The notes: generated by a model from the sequence alone, not told the origin. A DNA stretch of 64,000 nucleotides from Triatoma infestans (GCA_011037195.1 JAAEAF010004391.1:1-64000), one strand, 5' to 3'. Counted from the stretch's first letter, positions 23,241 through 32,687 are shown. Made by a program: numbers and translations.

Positions 23241-24287
23241 TGGCAAGGAGTCGCCATCTTGCTTTGACCGTGTTAACATCGTCTCTGCAATTGTGCGGTT
23301 TTTTAAAGTGGTTATAAGCGGTATTTTATCGTGAAATTTGGTGTGCATATGCTTTTAAGGTTTATTTTGGTGTGTGTAAAGTTTCGTAAATATCGAGTGA
23401 GTGAAAGGTGTGAAATTAGTGGAAGTTTGGAATAGGGTCTGGAACGTTCCATAGGATCAGTTGTGGGCTGGATTTAGGTGGAATTAGTACAGGTTAGTGC
23501 TTAGTAAAGGTTTTAAATAGTTAGGTATTCTAAATTCTGAATATTTCGAATATTTTGGAGGAGTTTTTGCTTGAGTGAGAGAATTTGTGTGATTGCGCAA
23601 TAAGGCGTAATCATTGGGTGAGTGAGTTGTTTGAGAATTTGAGTGGCTTTTAGGCGGTATTTTATCGGGATTTTTGGTAGGTCTGGTGTTTTGAAGCTTA
23701 TCCTTGCGTGTGTAAATTTGTACAATTATTGGTTGAGTGAAAAGTGTGGAATTAGTGAAAGTGTGATAGGAGAGCTTGGAACGTCCGTTGGATCTGCTGT
23801 TGGCTTTTTTGAGGACTGAATTCAGTGGGAATTAGTACAGGTTAGTGCTTATTTAAGTTTTTTTAAAGGTTTAGGTATTCTAGTTGTCGAATATTTTTGA
23901 ATATTTTGGAGGAGTTTTGCGTGAGTGAGAGAATTGGTGTGATTGCGTAATAACTCGTAATTATTGGTTGAGTGGGTGATTCGAGAATTTAGGTGGCTTA
24001 TAGGGGGTTTTTTACCGGGATTTTGGTAGGTCTGGTGTTTTTAAGGCTTATCCTTGGTTCAGTGGGAATTGGTACAGGTTGGTGCTTATTTAAGTTTTTA
24101 AAGGTTTAGGTATTCTAGTTTTTGAATATTTTTGAATATTTTGGAGGAGTTTTGCGTGAGTGAGAGGATTGGTGTGATTGCGTAATAAGGCGTATTATTG
24201 GTTGAGTGAGTGGTTCGGGATTTTAAGCGGTGTATAGGCGGTATTTTATCGGGTTTTTTGGTACAAGGGGTAGTTTAGGCTACAAGG
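23241..24287 (+). promoter_or_regulatory. LINE 1 5' UTR built of tandem monomers
   Basis: The marker GCGGTATTTTATC or its variant recurs at 23318, 23654, 24004 and 24238, and GTACAGGTT at 23487, 23835 and 24072. This gives repeat spacings of about 336-350 bases and then a shortened ~235-base unit. Each unit also contains GAATATTTTGGAGGAG. In other LINEs such monomers act as internal promoters; that role here is inference. Confidence 0.8.
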
Positions 24288-25559
24288 ATGGCCGAGGGGT
24301 CGTCCAGGACTGAGAGGGACATTGGGATGGAGGAAGAGGAAGAGGGGGTACCGATTCAGCGTGAGCTGGAGGCCATTGGAGAGGGCAGCTGGGGAACGCC
24401 GGCTGGCTCAAAGAAGAGGAGGCTCGGGGGGGATTCTCCGCCGGAGTTGTTTATGGACGCGTTGGGAGTGGAACATGGCCAGATTAGGCAGTGGTTGGAG
24501 ATGGCCGTGGAGGAAGAGAGGCATTACAAGGAGTGGGCTGATCCGGCAAGGAAAAACATTGCGCAGAAGAGCGCGGTCTTTACAAACCGGAAGGTGGAAA
24601 AGTTGATGGGTATCATCAAGGAGATGGCTGTGGAGTATAAGGCCATGGAGGCAAAAGTGGAGAAGGTGGTAGATCGCTACACTCGAGTGTGTGACGAGTC
24701 AGAGAGGATGGGTAGTAAAGTGGAGCAATGTGTCCAGAAGATGGATAGGAAGTTGGACTTGTGGGTGGGGGTCTCCCAAGAAATCGAGACGAGGATGGAG
24801 ACGATGTGGGGAGAGATGGAGAAGAGGGTGCGCAAGGAGATGGAAGCCAACAAGAGGGACCAAGGGAGAAGAGTCGATGAGCTCTCGCAGAAACTGGATG
24901 GCCTATGTGGCACGTTAAACCAGGTGCAGGCGAAAGTTCAAGAGGTGCCAAAAGCTTTGGAGAGGGAGGGGCTGCAGGGCAAAGGCAGAATCGAGGAGGT
25001 GAAGGCGGAGGTGCAGACTATGGGATCGAAGGTGGCTTCGATGTGGGAGTCGGTGGGGCACAGTGTGGGAAGGATTGGCGAGATGCAGAAGGAGAGGGTC
25101 GAGAGCGGAAAGCGGATTGAGGAGATGATTGAGGATATTAGAAGAACAGGGGTGAAGCCTGGAGGTGGAGCTGAGGGGATGGAGATTGACGGGGAAGAAT
25201 CGTCCTCGTATGCGTGGAAGGTGAAGAGCAGGAAGAAGGAGAAGAGGACGGTGAATCTGGTGAGGATTGTGAAGGAAGAGGATGGGAAGAAGATGTCAGG
25301 GATAGAGGTCAAGAAGACGCTGATTAAGGAAATCGACCCGGTCCAGAAGGGTTGGGAGATCCAGGGATTCCGGAAGGGACGGGAGAGTGTCTTCGTAGAA
25401 GTCAAGGCGAAGGAGCAGATGAATGTGATGAAGGAGGATAAGGACCTGAAAGAGAAGGGTTTCAAAGTTGTGGACGTAAAGAAGAAAGCTCCGTGGGTCT
25501 GTGTGTTCGACGTCCCCATCGAGCAAGAGGAAGGGATAGTTCTGGACCGCCTGCTTTGA
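24288..25559 (+). pseudogene. LINE 1 ORF1, N-terminal part (coiled-coil RNA-binding protein)
   Basis: 423 codons from the ATG that follows the 5' UTR (GGCTACAAGGATGG context). Residues ~1-60 are acidic and low-complexity. Residues ~100-290 are a long, charged, heptad-like coiled coil (many E/K/M, no proline) likely to trimerise. Residues ~300-420 contain a basic patch (SRKKEKRTVN) and an RRM-like segment ending in PWVCVFDVP. Such ORF1 proteins coat LINE RNA and help form the transposition particle. The frame stops at TGA 25557-25559; the zinc-knuckle part continues in another frame, so a single small indel near 25550-25558 broke it. Confidence 0.85.
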
Positions 25560-25971
25560 GGTATGTGGGAAAGAAAAGGAAGGCTTCCAGAAGGACTGTC
25601 GGGTGAGATTCGTCAGGAGGTTTGGTGCGAGGAAGAACATGGTCTTGGAGGTTAGCCCGGAAGTTCGGACCAGGTTGGTGTCGGAAGGACGGCTAAGAGT
25701 GGGGTGGGTGTCGTGCAGAATGGAGGATTATGCGGAAGCACCCCAGTGTCTGAAGTGCTTTGGGTTTGGGCATATGACACGTTGGTGTCAGGAACAGGTA
25801 CACTGTATCAAGTGTGGCGGCAAGGGACACTTGGGAGTGGACTGCAAGACGGAAGGAGGAGTTAAGTGCGTCAATTGCAAGGGAGGCAACCATGGGAGCA
25901 GAAGTAAGGAGTGTCCGGTCTATAAGGCGGTCTTGAAGGCGTGGGTGAAGTCTATTGACTATGGCCAATAG
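25560..25971 (+). pseudogene. LINE 1 ORF1, C-terminal zinc knuckles
   Basis: Continues ORF1 in the +1 frame with a basic stretch and then three CCHC knuckles: CLKCFGFGHMTRWC, CIKCGGKGHLGVDC and CVNCKGGNHGSRSKEC (the third with wider final spacing). Three knuckles at the ORF1 C-terminus are usual for R1/Jockey-type LINEs and bind element RNA. The stop at 25969-25971 overlaps the ORF2 start by 11 bases, an arrangement that fits reinitiation or frameshift translation of ORF2. Confidence 0.87.
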
Positions 25972-26659
25972 GAAGCTCTTTAGGATTGGGCAAATCAATT
26001 TGGGCCGATCAAGGGTGGCAATAGATGAGATACGGAAGATCGCTGAGGAAATGCGCCTGGATGCGCTCTTGCTGCAGGAGCCTTACAGTGTTGGGGGAAG
26101 AATCCCGGGGTTCGGCGTTAGGGACAAGGTGCTAGTGGGCGAAGGGCATCGGCCGATGGCGGCGGTGGTGGTTATGTCTGAAGAGGTAGACGTCCTTATG
26201 CACGACGACTTGAGCGACAGCCACTGTGTCTTTGTGGAAGTGGTGGGCGACGAGATTGGGAAGCTGGTACTGGTTTCGGCATACTTCCAGTTTAGTGACC
26301 CAGTGGATGGATATTTGGACAGGCTGGAGCGCGGGCTTCGGGAGTTGGGTACAGAGGCAGGAAGGGTTGTGATCGGCGCGGACGTGAACGCCAAGTCTGA
26401 CCTATGGTTTAGTGGCAGGGAGGACGACCGGGGACGTGTGGTAAAGGAGTTCATCCTGGTGAATGGCTTGTATGTGGCAAATAAGGATGGGGAATTGAGG
26501 ACATACATCAGGGGGAACGAAGGAACAAACATAGACGTTACCTTGTGTGGGGAAGGGACTGCAGGCTCCCTTAGGAACTGGAAGGTTTTGGATGCGGAAG
26601 TAAATACGGATCATCGGCTAATTCTGTTTGGGGTCCAAGGAGGGCGAGGAAGTGGGTAG
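25961..26659 (+). pseudogene. LINE 1 ORF2, endonuclease domain
   Basis: I chose the ATG at 25961, overlapping the ORF1 stop. The protein is an APE-type endonuclease: an N in QINLGRSR, the catalytic E in LLLQEPY, the D..N pair in GADVNAKSDLW, and the C-terminal NTDHRLI equivalent of SDH. This enzyme nicks the target to prime reverse transcription. The usual S of SDH is T here, a mild change. The frame stops at 26657-26659, shortly after the domain, while RT begins in another frame from ~26630, so ORF2 is split by a small indel. Confidence 0.87.
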
Positions 26660-29072
26660 GAGGCAGCCAAGGAGATTGCGAAGGGTTAGATGGGATATGT
26701 ACAGGGACTGCTTAAGGGAGGAGTGGAGTAGGACCAGGAGCAGTGGCGGCGAAGAGGAACAGGTTGGCCAGCGGATACGGAACCTTCAGGATGGTATAGT
26801 GGCAGCAGCAAGGCGAGCAACTGGGGGAGGTGGCGGTCGGAGGCGGAAGAGGCAAAAGTGGTGGAACGAGGAGCTGGAAAGGCAGAAGAAAGAAGTATAC
26901 CGTCTCAGGAGGGTTGCTCAAGGGGAAAGGGATGAAGGAAGGAGGAAGGCTGCTAAGGACGTCTATACCAGGGAGTTGAGGACCTATAAGAAGAAGGTAA
27001 AGGAGGCGAAGCAAGGTAGCTGGAGGGAACTGTTGGGCGCAGATGAGAAGAAGCCCTGGGGGTTGGGGTACAGATTGGAGAGCGGAAAAGTTCGGACGGC
27101 GGGGATCTGGCATGCGCTGCGGACAGGAACCGGTGTCAGCAAGACAGTGGAAGATGTAGTGAAAGAGATGGCAAGAGGAGTGGTTGTGGTGGACAATTGG
27201 GAGACTGAATCAGAATGGCAGAAGGAAGTAAGAGAGAAGCTGGCTGCAAAGGAACGGGATTTGGAGAGGGAAGAATTAGAACCGTTAGCTGAAGAGGAAG
27301 TGTGGATGGCATTGTCAAGATTCAAGAAGGGAAAAGCACCTGGGCTGGATGGCGTGTCCGTGGAAATGCTGGGGAATGGATGGGAGGTGCTGGGCGAGGA
27401 AGTGATCGGAATATTGGACGAGTGTCTGAGAGGAGGGGTGTTCCCGAAGGAATGGAAGGGGGCCGAACTTGTTATGCTGAAGAAGGGCGAAGACAGGGAT
27501 CCAAGACTGGTGTCTTCGTACAGGCCGGTATGTTTGCTCCCCGTTTTGGGGAAAGTGTGTGAGAGAGTGTTTTTGGAGCGTATGAAAGGAGTGATAGAGA
27601 ATAGTTGGGATGAATGGCAGTATGGGTGTCGGAAGGGTAGGTCTGTGGATGATGTGCTAATGGAGCTGGGAACGAGAGTGAATGGGTCGAAGTCGAAGTA
27701 TGTCATGGGGATCTTTTTCGATATTAAGGGCGCGTTTGATCACTTATGGTGGCCGCAGTTAAAATTAAGGCTTTTGGAGTTAGGCGTGTCGGAGGGGTTG
27801 TATAGGATGGTTGTTGGCTTTCTGTCGGATAGGTCTGTGACGCTTCGGGCCAGAAGCTGTGTGGCTACAGAGCAGGTGCAGAGAGGATGCCCGCAGGGGT
27901 CGGTCCTCGGGCCATACCTATGGTGTGTTGTTTTTAACGAGTTGTTGGGTGAGCTCAGGAATAGGGATATGTCGGGTCTGGCCTTTATGGACGATCTTTG
28001 TATCTTAGTTGAGGGTAATTCGAGATTGGAGTTGGAAAGGAAGGGTACTTCTTATTCCACTTTTGTGTATGAATGGTGTGCAAGAAGGAAAGTGTGGGTG
28101 AGTGAGGAAAAGTCTGCGGGTATGTTGTTGAAGGGGCGGCTGCATGTGGAAAGGCCGCCTTGTTTGGAGATGAGTGGCAAAAGGTTGAGAGTCGTAAAGG
28201 AGTATAGGTATTTAGGGGTGTGGTTGACCCCAGGACTTAGAATGGGTGTGCATGTGGAGAGAATGTGTGTGGGCGTGGAGAGAAAGTGGGAAAAGTTGAG
28301 AAGGCTGGCTGGAAAGGATTGTGGTTTAGGTTTTAGAGAGATGCGATTGGTTTATAAAAGTGTAGTAGAGTCGGCTTGGTCGTTTGGTGCGTGTTTCGTT
28401 TGGCCTAGGCTGATGAGTTCAGATAAGAAGCGGTTGGAGCAATGTCAGAGGCGTGTTCTTTTGTCGTTGGTTAGGGGGTATAGGACGGTTCCGACTTGTG
28501 CGTTGCCAGTTATGGTGGGTGTACTGCCGGTGATCTATAAGATGGAAGAAGCGGAAAAGAATTATTTGGTTCGTCGTGGGGGGAATGTGTATATAGGAGA
28601 TAGGTTGGTCGATTGTGATGAAATCGAAATGGAGGGCATGGAAAGGATCAGAGTCAGGATTCGGGAGGATATCCTTCGAAGATGGCAGGAGGAGTGGCGG
28701 ACGGGTATGAAAGGAAGACCGGTTGTTGACTTTATTCCGGATGTGAGCAAGAGATTTCGGGAGAAATGGTGGACAGCTGACCATTACACGGTTCAGGTGA
28801 TGACGGAACATGGTGCCGGTTTTTCGTATTTGTGCCGTTTTGGTAAGAGTGATAGAAGGGTGTGTGTGTGTGGCGCGGAAGATAGTGTTAGGCATAAGGT
28901 TTTTGATTGTGTCTGCGGAGATAGGGAACGTTTCTTGCTTAGGCGAGTGATGGAAAGATGTGGAGTGATGTGGCCGAACGAGTTGCGCGGGTGGTGTAAT
29001 GAAGACGCGTGGCCGTATTTGGTGTCGCTAGCGAGAGAACAGTTGACATTGTATGGAGTGTATGGTGTGTAG
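26630..29072 (+). pseudogene. LINE 1 ORF2, reverse transcriptase and C-terminal domain
   Basis: About 800 codons open without a stop. RT landmarks: FKKGKAPGLDGVSVEML (~residue 230), SSYRPVCLLPVLGK, the motif A FFDIKGAFD (~365), motif B GCPQGSVLGP (~420) and motif C FMDD (~452), where most LINEs have YADD or FADD. Then YRYLGVWL, a thumb region, and a C-terminal CVCGAEDSVRHKVFDC Cys/His motif (~745) like that of R1-clade elements. The protein copies element RNA at the nicked target. It would need the endonuclease in frame to act, so as it stands it is broken. No RNase H is present. Confidence 0.88.
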
Positions 29073-29867
29073 TTATGGTTTTGTGTTGAGGTGAGTGTGT
29101 GTGCGTGTGTGTTGGGGTGGTGGCGACTCGGCGTAGGTATGTGGCGACACCATCGCCCACCCTTCGGGGTGCAGTCAGCCTCTGGCTCTCTATGAGAGCC
29201 AGTTTTCCTCTCCCGTCCCACAACCTGTCCTTTTCCTTTCCTCTTGCCGGGTTACTGGCAAGTAGTCCTGGGTTACTGCACCTCTGACTACTAGGCACTG
29301 GACAGGAATCAGTAGATGTTAACCATCGGGTGTGCGATCAGTCACACTATACTCGGTATCGAGTATGAAATACTGAACTACGGGCGCAAGCAGCGTCGAT
29401 TTCCAGGCCCAATTGCTTGCGATTGAGGTCGGATTCGTAGTGGCCGTGGTCCCAACAACAACTCCAATGACTTCGGTTATGAGTTGAGCGGGAGGAGACT
29501 CGCAATATAAATTTAACCCCGGTGCCAGCCCGTAGCTGGAAGTGCACCTGCTAGATGTGCGCGGTCCACCGGAGCCTGCTAGAGTGCCTTCTCTAGCTTC
29601 CGGTAGTGGGGTGTGACCACTTTGTGGGATCACTCTGCGCGCTGGTTGAGCGTATCTCAACCTACCCTTAAATGGGTCAAGCGGGGGAGTGCCCGGGGTG
29701 GCACTTCTGCCTTGGAGAGGCCTTGCACTACAGCCTCTCCCGGGTGGTGACATCCTTCTCTTGTAAAACGACTCCGTGCTTGCACGGGGGGACTGGTATA
29801 TCCGAAAGGATAGGAACGGTCTTTAAAGAACCCTTAGTACCGGAAGGGAACAGGCAGAAGGGAGGAA
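29073..29867 (+). other. LINE 1 3' UTR with conserved structured region
   Basis: From 29129 to the end this is nearly the same as 31356-32142 of LINE 2. Inverted repeats that fit hairpins include TGGCTCTC/GAGAGCCA, CTTGCCGG/CTGGCAAG, GCTAGAG/CTCTAGC, GGAGAGGC/GCCTCTCC, CCGTGC/GCACGG, and TATCC-GAAA-GGATA at 29799-29812. The last has a matching, compensated counterpart in LINE 2. The likely role is recognition by the RT during priming; that is inference from R1/R2-type elements. Confidence 0.8.
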
Positions 29868-29880
29868 TGTTCGTCCAGCT
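29868..29880 (+). repeat. LINE target duplication, copy 2 (shared by both LINEs)
   Basis: TGTTCGTCCAGCT between the end of LINE 1 (..GGGAGGAA) and the truncated start of LINE 2. Confidence 0.93.
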
Positions 29881-29882
29881 CC

Positions 29883-31079
29883 AGAAGGAGTGTCGAAAGG
29901 GGGTGTCCGCAGGGATCGGTGGTGGGTCCCTACATGTGGTGTATGGTTTTTAATATGGTGTTGGAGAAATTGGTGGATAACGGAATTAAGGCATTTGCCT
30001 ATATGGACGATTTGTGTGTTTTAGTAAAAGGGAATTCGCGTAGGGAGCTTGAAGAGGTGGGGTCGCGGGCGGTGTCCCTGGTCTATCAATGGGGCTGTGA
30101 ATTTAAATTGGAGTTCTCTCGGGACAAAACTGCCAGTCTGCTCCTTAAGGGAATGCTGGATAGGGAGAGATTGCCGCGAATAATGATGGGGGGAGTTCGG
30201 GTGCGGTCCTGTATAGAGTGTCGGTACTTGGGCGTGATTTTAGGGGAGAGGTTAAGAATAGATAAACATGTTGAAGTGATGTGCGAAAAACTTATAAGAA
30301 AGTGGCAAAAGATACGTAGATTATGGGGGAATGAGTGGGGCTGTCAAATGAAGCATCGGGTGGTACTTTACAAGGCGTTAATAGAGAGTGTGTGGAGCTT
30401 TGGGGCTCCATTCTTAGTGAGGCGGATACTGGGGACCGTGAGAAAGAAATTGGAAGCCACACAAAGGCAAATATTGTTGTCAATAGTAGGTGGCTATCGG
30501 ACCCTATCATTAGATGTGTTACTGGTGTTGGTTGGTGTATTACCTGTTCGGTTGGTGGTGGAAAGAGCGGCGTGTAGATATTCGGTTAGGAGGAAGAGGG
30601 AATTTGACTTAGGGGATCGGTGGATTGAAGAAGATGAAATAGAAGCTGTTGGAGAAGAAGAGTTAAAGAAGAGAATAGACAGTGCTGTTATGCAAAAATG
30701 GCAAGAGCAGTGGGACAGCGTGGATAAAGGGAGATGTGTGTGGGACTTGGTAAGGGACGTGAGAGTGAGAATGGAGTGGAAGTGGTTAGAGGTGGACCAT
30801 TGGACAGCGCAAGTTTTGACAGAGCATGGGGCGTGTGGAGTGTATTTAGAGAGGTTTGGGTTGAGTGAGTCAGGGATGTGTGTTTGCGGACACCCCGACA
30901 CAATGGGGCACAAAATTTTTAGGTGCGTGTTGGGGGACAGGGAACGGTATATTGTAAGGAGGAAATTGGGGAGGATAGGGACGGGCTGGGAAGAGAATAT
31001 TAGTTTTTGGTTACACAAGGATCGGTGGGAAGGGTTTAGGGTGTTATGTAGGGAAATGTTGAAGTGTTTGGGAGTATAA
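29883..31079 (+). pseudogene. LINE 2 reverse transcriptase, C-terminal half
   Basis: The open frame starts at the truncation point within GCPQGSVVGP (motif B). It contains motif C as YMDD (~30000), CRYLGVIL, a thumb region, WQEQWDSVDKGR, HWTAQVLTEHGACGVYL and the CVCGHPDTMGHKIFRC Cys/His motif, and ends at a normal stop with no internal stop. Motif A and the endonuclease are missing because of 5' truncation during insertion. Its intact frame, compared with the frameshifts in LINE 1, fits a fairly recent insertion. Confidence 0.87.
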
Positions 31080-31133
31080 GGGTAGTTTAAGTTTTAGAGT
31101 AGGATAGTGTAGAATAGGTTAGAATAGGTTGTT

Positions 31134-31165
31134 GGGGGTGGAGGAATATCGAGTACTCCACCCCC
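31134..31165 (+). other. LINE 2 3' UTR hairpin 1
   Basis: Arms GGGGGTGGAG and CTCCACCCCC pair perfectly over 10 bp around the 12-base loop GAATATCGAGTA. It lies ~55 bases after the stop codon. LINE 1 has no counterpart. Confidence 0.8.
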
Positions 31166-31268
31166 GGGTAGTGTGTGACTGGCGGGGTTGAGTGTATTTA
31201 TTGTGTGCGTGAGGTATGTTGTGGAATAGGCTAGTATTAGGAGTACCTGATTAGGCTAGGCTTTCTTA

Positions 31269-31300
31269 GTAGGTAGAGGAATATAGAGTACTCTACCTAC
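31269..31300 (+). other. LINE 2 3' UTR hairpin 2
   Basis: Arms GTAGGTAGAG and CTCTACCTAC pair perfectly around the loop GAATATAGAGTA. The loop matches hairpin 1 except one base, while several stem pairs differ and still pair. Confidence 0.8.
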
Positions 31301-31355
31301 AGTAGGTTAAGGGGGTGAGTAAAAGTATTTATTGAATGAATGTGTGGGTCTTGGG

Positions 31356-32142
31356 GTGGCGTAGGTATGTGGCGACACCATCGCCCACCCTTCGGGGTGC
31401 AAACAGCCACTGGCTCTCTAGGTCGGGAGCCAGTCAATCCCAACCCTTCCAACTAACTATCCTCTTCCTGTCCCCTTGCCGGGGTACCGGCAAGTATTCC
31501 TAGGTCACTGCACCTCTGTCCACTAGGCACTGGACAGAAATCAGTAGATGGAAGGTAACCATCGAGTGTGCGATCAGTCACATTATGCTTGTTAGCAGGC
31601 ATTGTGTGCGATAAGTCACACCGTGTTTGTTGATGAGCATGAAATACTGAACTACGGGCGCAAGCGCCAATGTTCCAAGCCCAATTGCTTGCGATTGAGG
31701 TCGGACTCGTAGTGGTCGTGGTTTAACCAACAACTCCAATGACTTCGGTTATGAGTTGAGCGGGAGGAGACTCGCAATATAAATTCAACCCCGGTGCCAG
31801 CCCGTAGCTGGAAGTGCACTTGCTAGATGTGCGCGGCCCACCGGAGCCTGCTAGAGTGCCTTCTCTAGCTACTGGTAGTGGGGTGTGACCACTATGTGGG
31901 ATCACTCTGCGCGCTGGTTGAGCGTATCTCCACCTACCCTTAAATGGGTCAAGCGGGGGAGTGCCCGGGGAGGCACTTCTACCACGGTGAGGCCTTGCAC
32001 TCCAGCCTCTCGTGGCAGTGACATCCGCCCTCTTGTAAAACTACTCCGTGCTTGCACGGGGGGACTGGTATACCCCGTAAGGGGTAGGAACGGTCTTAAA
32101 AGAACCCCTAGTACCGTGAGGGAAAGGGTAAGAGGGAAAGAA
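31356..32142 (+). other. LINE 2 conserved 3' region
   Basis: Nearly the same as 29129-29867. It includes CTTGCCGG-GGTA-CCGGCAAG, TACCCC-GTAA-GGGGTA at 32071-32086 (GNRA-type loop), and AGTACCGTGAGGGAAAG at 32110-32126, which matches a universally conserved large-subunit rRNA segment. It ends directly at the target duplication. Confidence 0.8.
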
Positions 32143-32155
32143 TGTTCGTCCAGCT
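32143..32155 (+). repeat. LINE target duplication, copy 3
   Basis: TGTTCGTCCAGCT, after which BEL 5' LTR sequence resumes (CTCGCCTGTGCAACG). Confidence 0.93.
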
Positions 32156-32664
32156 CTCGCCTGTGCAACGTGTACTTCCGCTTCTTTCTAAGCAGTTAGT
32201 CGTGAGTGTAAAATTCGCCTTATATTGATTCGCCGTATTCGCGCCTTTCGATAACGAATTAATATTCGTTATCTTCTTGAGATACAAGTCGCGTCTTTCC
32301 TCGCCATCCTCTGGAGAATCAGTCACCTTCCGCGCCTGGGCTCTTCTAACACCATCAGCCGTTATCAACAACAGTGTCATCAGCTTCCACGGAGCACTCT
32401 CACTCCCTTCCTTACACCTGAGATCCTTTCTTTCCCACACACACACACGCCCACACAAATACACGTACACGCCACAGCTTCCTCGACCGTTCACCTATCG
32501 TCGCAGCTTCGCCGCTTGCGCATTCAGCTTCACCACTCTCCAGGTAAGTCGCAGCTTCTTCCTTTGCATCTCATTTTTATTTTAATTTATTTATTTTATT
32601 TTTTTTGTATTTCACTTCTTGGCGTACGTTCGCCCTCGCTCCTTGGGTGTCTGCCGCGCAGACA
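32156..32664 (+). repeat. BEL 5' LTR, right part
   Basis: Matches 38688-39196 with about six differences and a CA-run length change, and ends GCGCAGACA. Together with 22940-23240 it restores one ~810-bp LTR. Confidence 0.92.
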
Positions 32665-32668
32665 TTTT

Positions 32669-32687
32669 TGGTCCTCCGGGCCGGATA
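32669..32687 (+). promoter_or_regulatory. BEL primer-binding site
   Basis: TGGTCCTCCGGGCCGGATA starts five bases after the LTR. Its complement ends ..AGGACCA and contains ATCCGGC, which resembles the 3' end of tRNA-Tyr except for the middle of the acceptor stem. The tRNA identity is tentative. Confidence 0.55.

Larger units (their letters stand above)
23241..29867 (+). mobile_element. R1-clade LINE 1, full length, inserted in the BEL LTR
   Basis: Order: tandem-repeat 5' UTR, ORF1 (coiled coil plus three CCHC knuckles), ORF2 (APE-type endonuclease then RT then C-terminal Cys/His motif), and a structured 3' UTR that ends in GGGAGGAA without poly-A. This layout is that of R1-clade elements. It is flanked by the 13-bp duplication. 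The copy is damaged by one frameshift in ORF1 (~25550) and one between endonuclease and RT (~26640). Its GC-rich coding sequence contrasts with the AT-rich surroundings. Confidence 0.88.
29881..32142 (+). mobile_element. R1-clade LINE 2, 5'-truncated, inserted at the same site
   Basis: Starts abruptly inside RT motif B and runs through motif C, the C-terminal domain, a 3' UTR with two extra hairpins, and the conserved 3' region ending AGGGAAAGAA. It is flanked by the same 13-bp duplication as LINE 1. The protein is only about half identical to LINE 1 by eye, so it is a related family and not a duplicate. Confidence 0.88.

Noticed and set aside
23241..23320. HDV-like ribozyme at the 5' end of LINE 1
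   Set aside because: GGCAAG/CTTGCT could pair as a first stem, but I could not place the other HDV helices or the catalytic C region convincingly.
24938..29298. Several long reverse-strand open frames opposite the LINE ORFs (up to 240 codons)
   Set aside because: They mirror the purine-rich coding strand (Ser/Pro/Leu-rich translations) and have no motif. The forward frames carry clear ORF1, endonuclease and RT motifs.
29400..32130. Insertion of the LINEs into an rDNA unit
   Set aside because: The flanks are BEL LTR sequence, confirmed by the intact 3' LTR. The rRNA-like match is a single 17-base segment inside the element.
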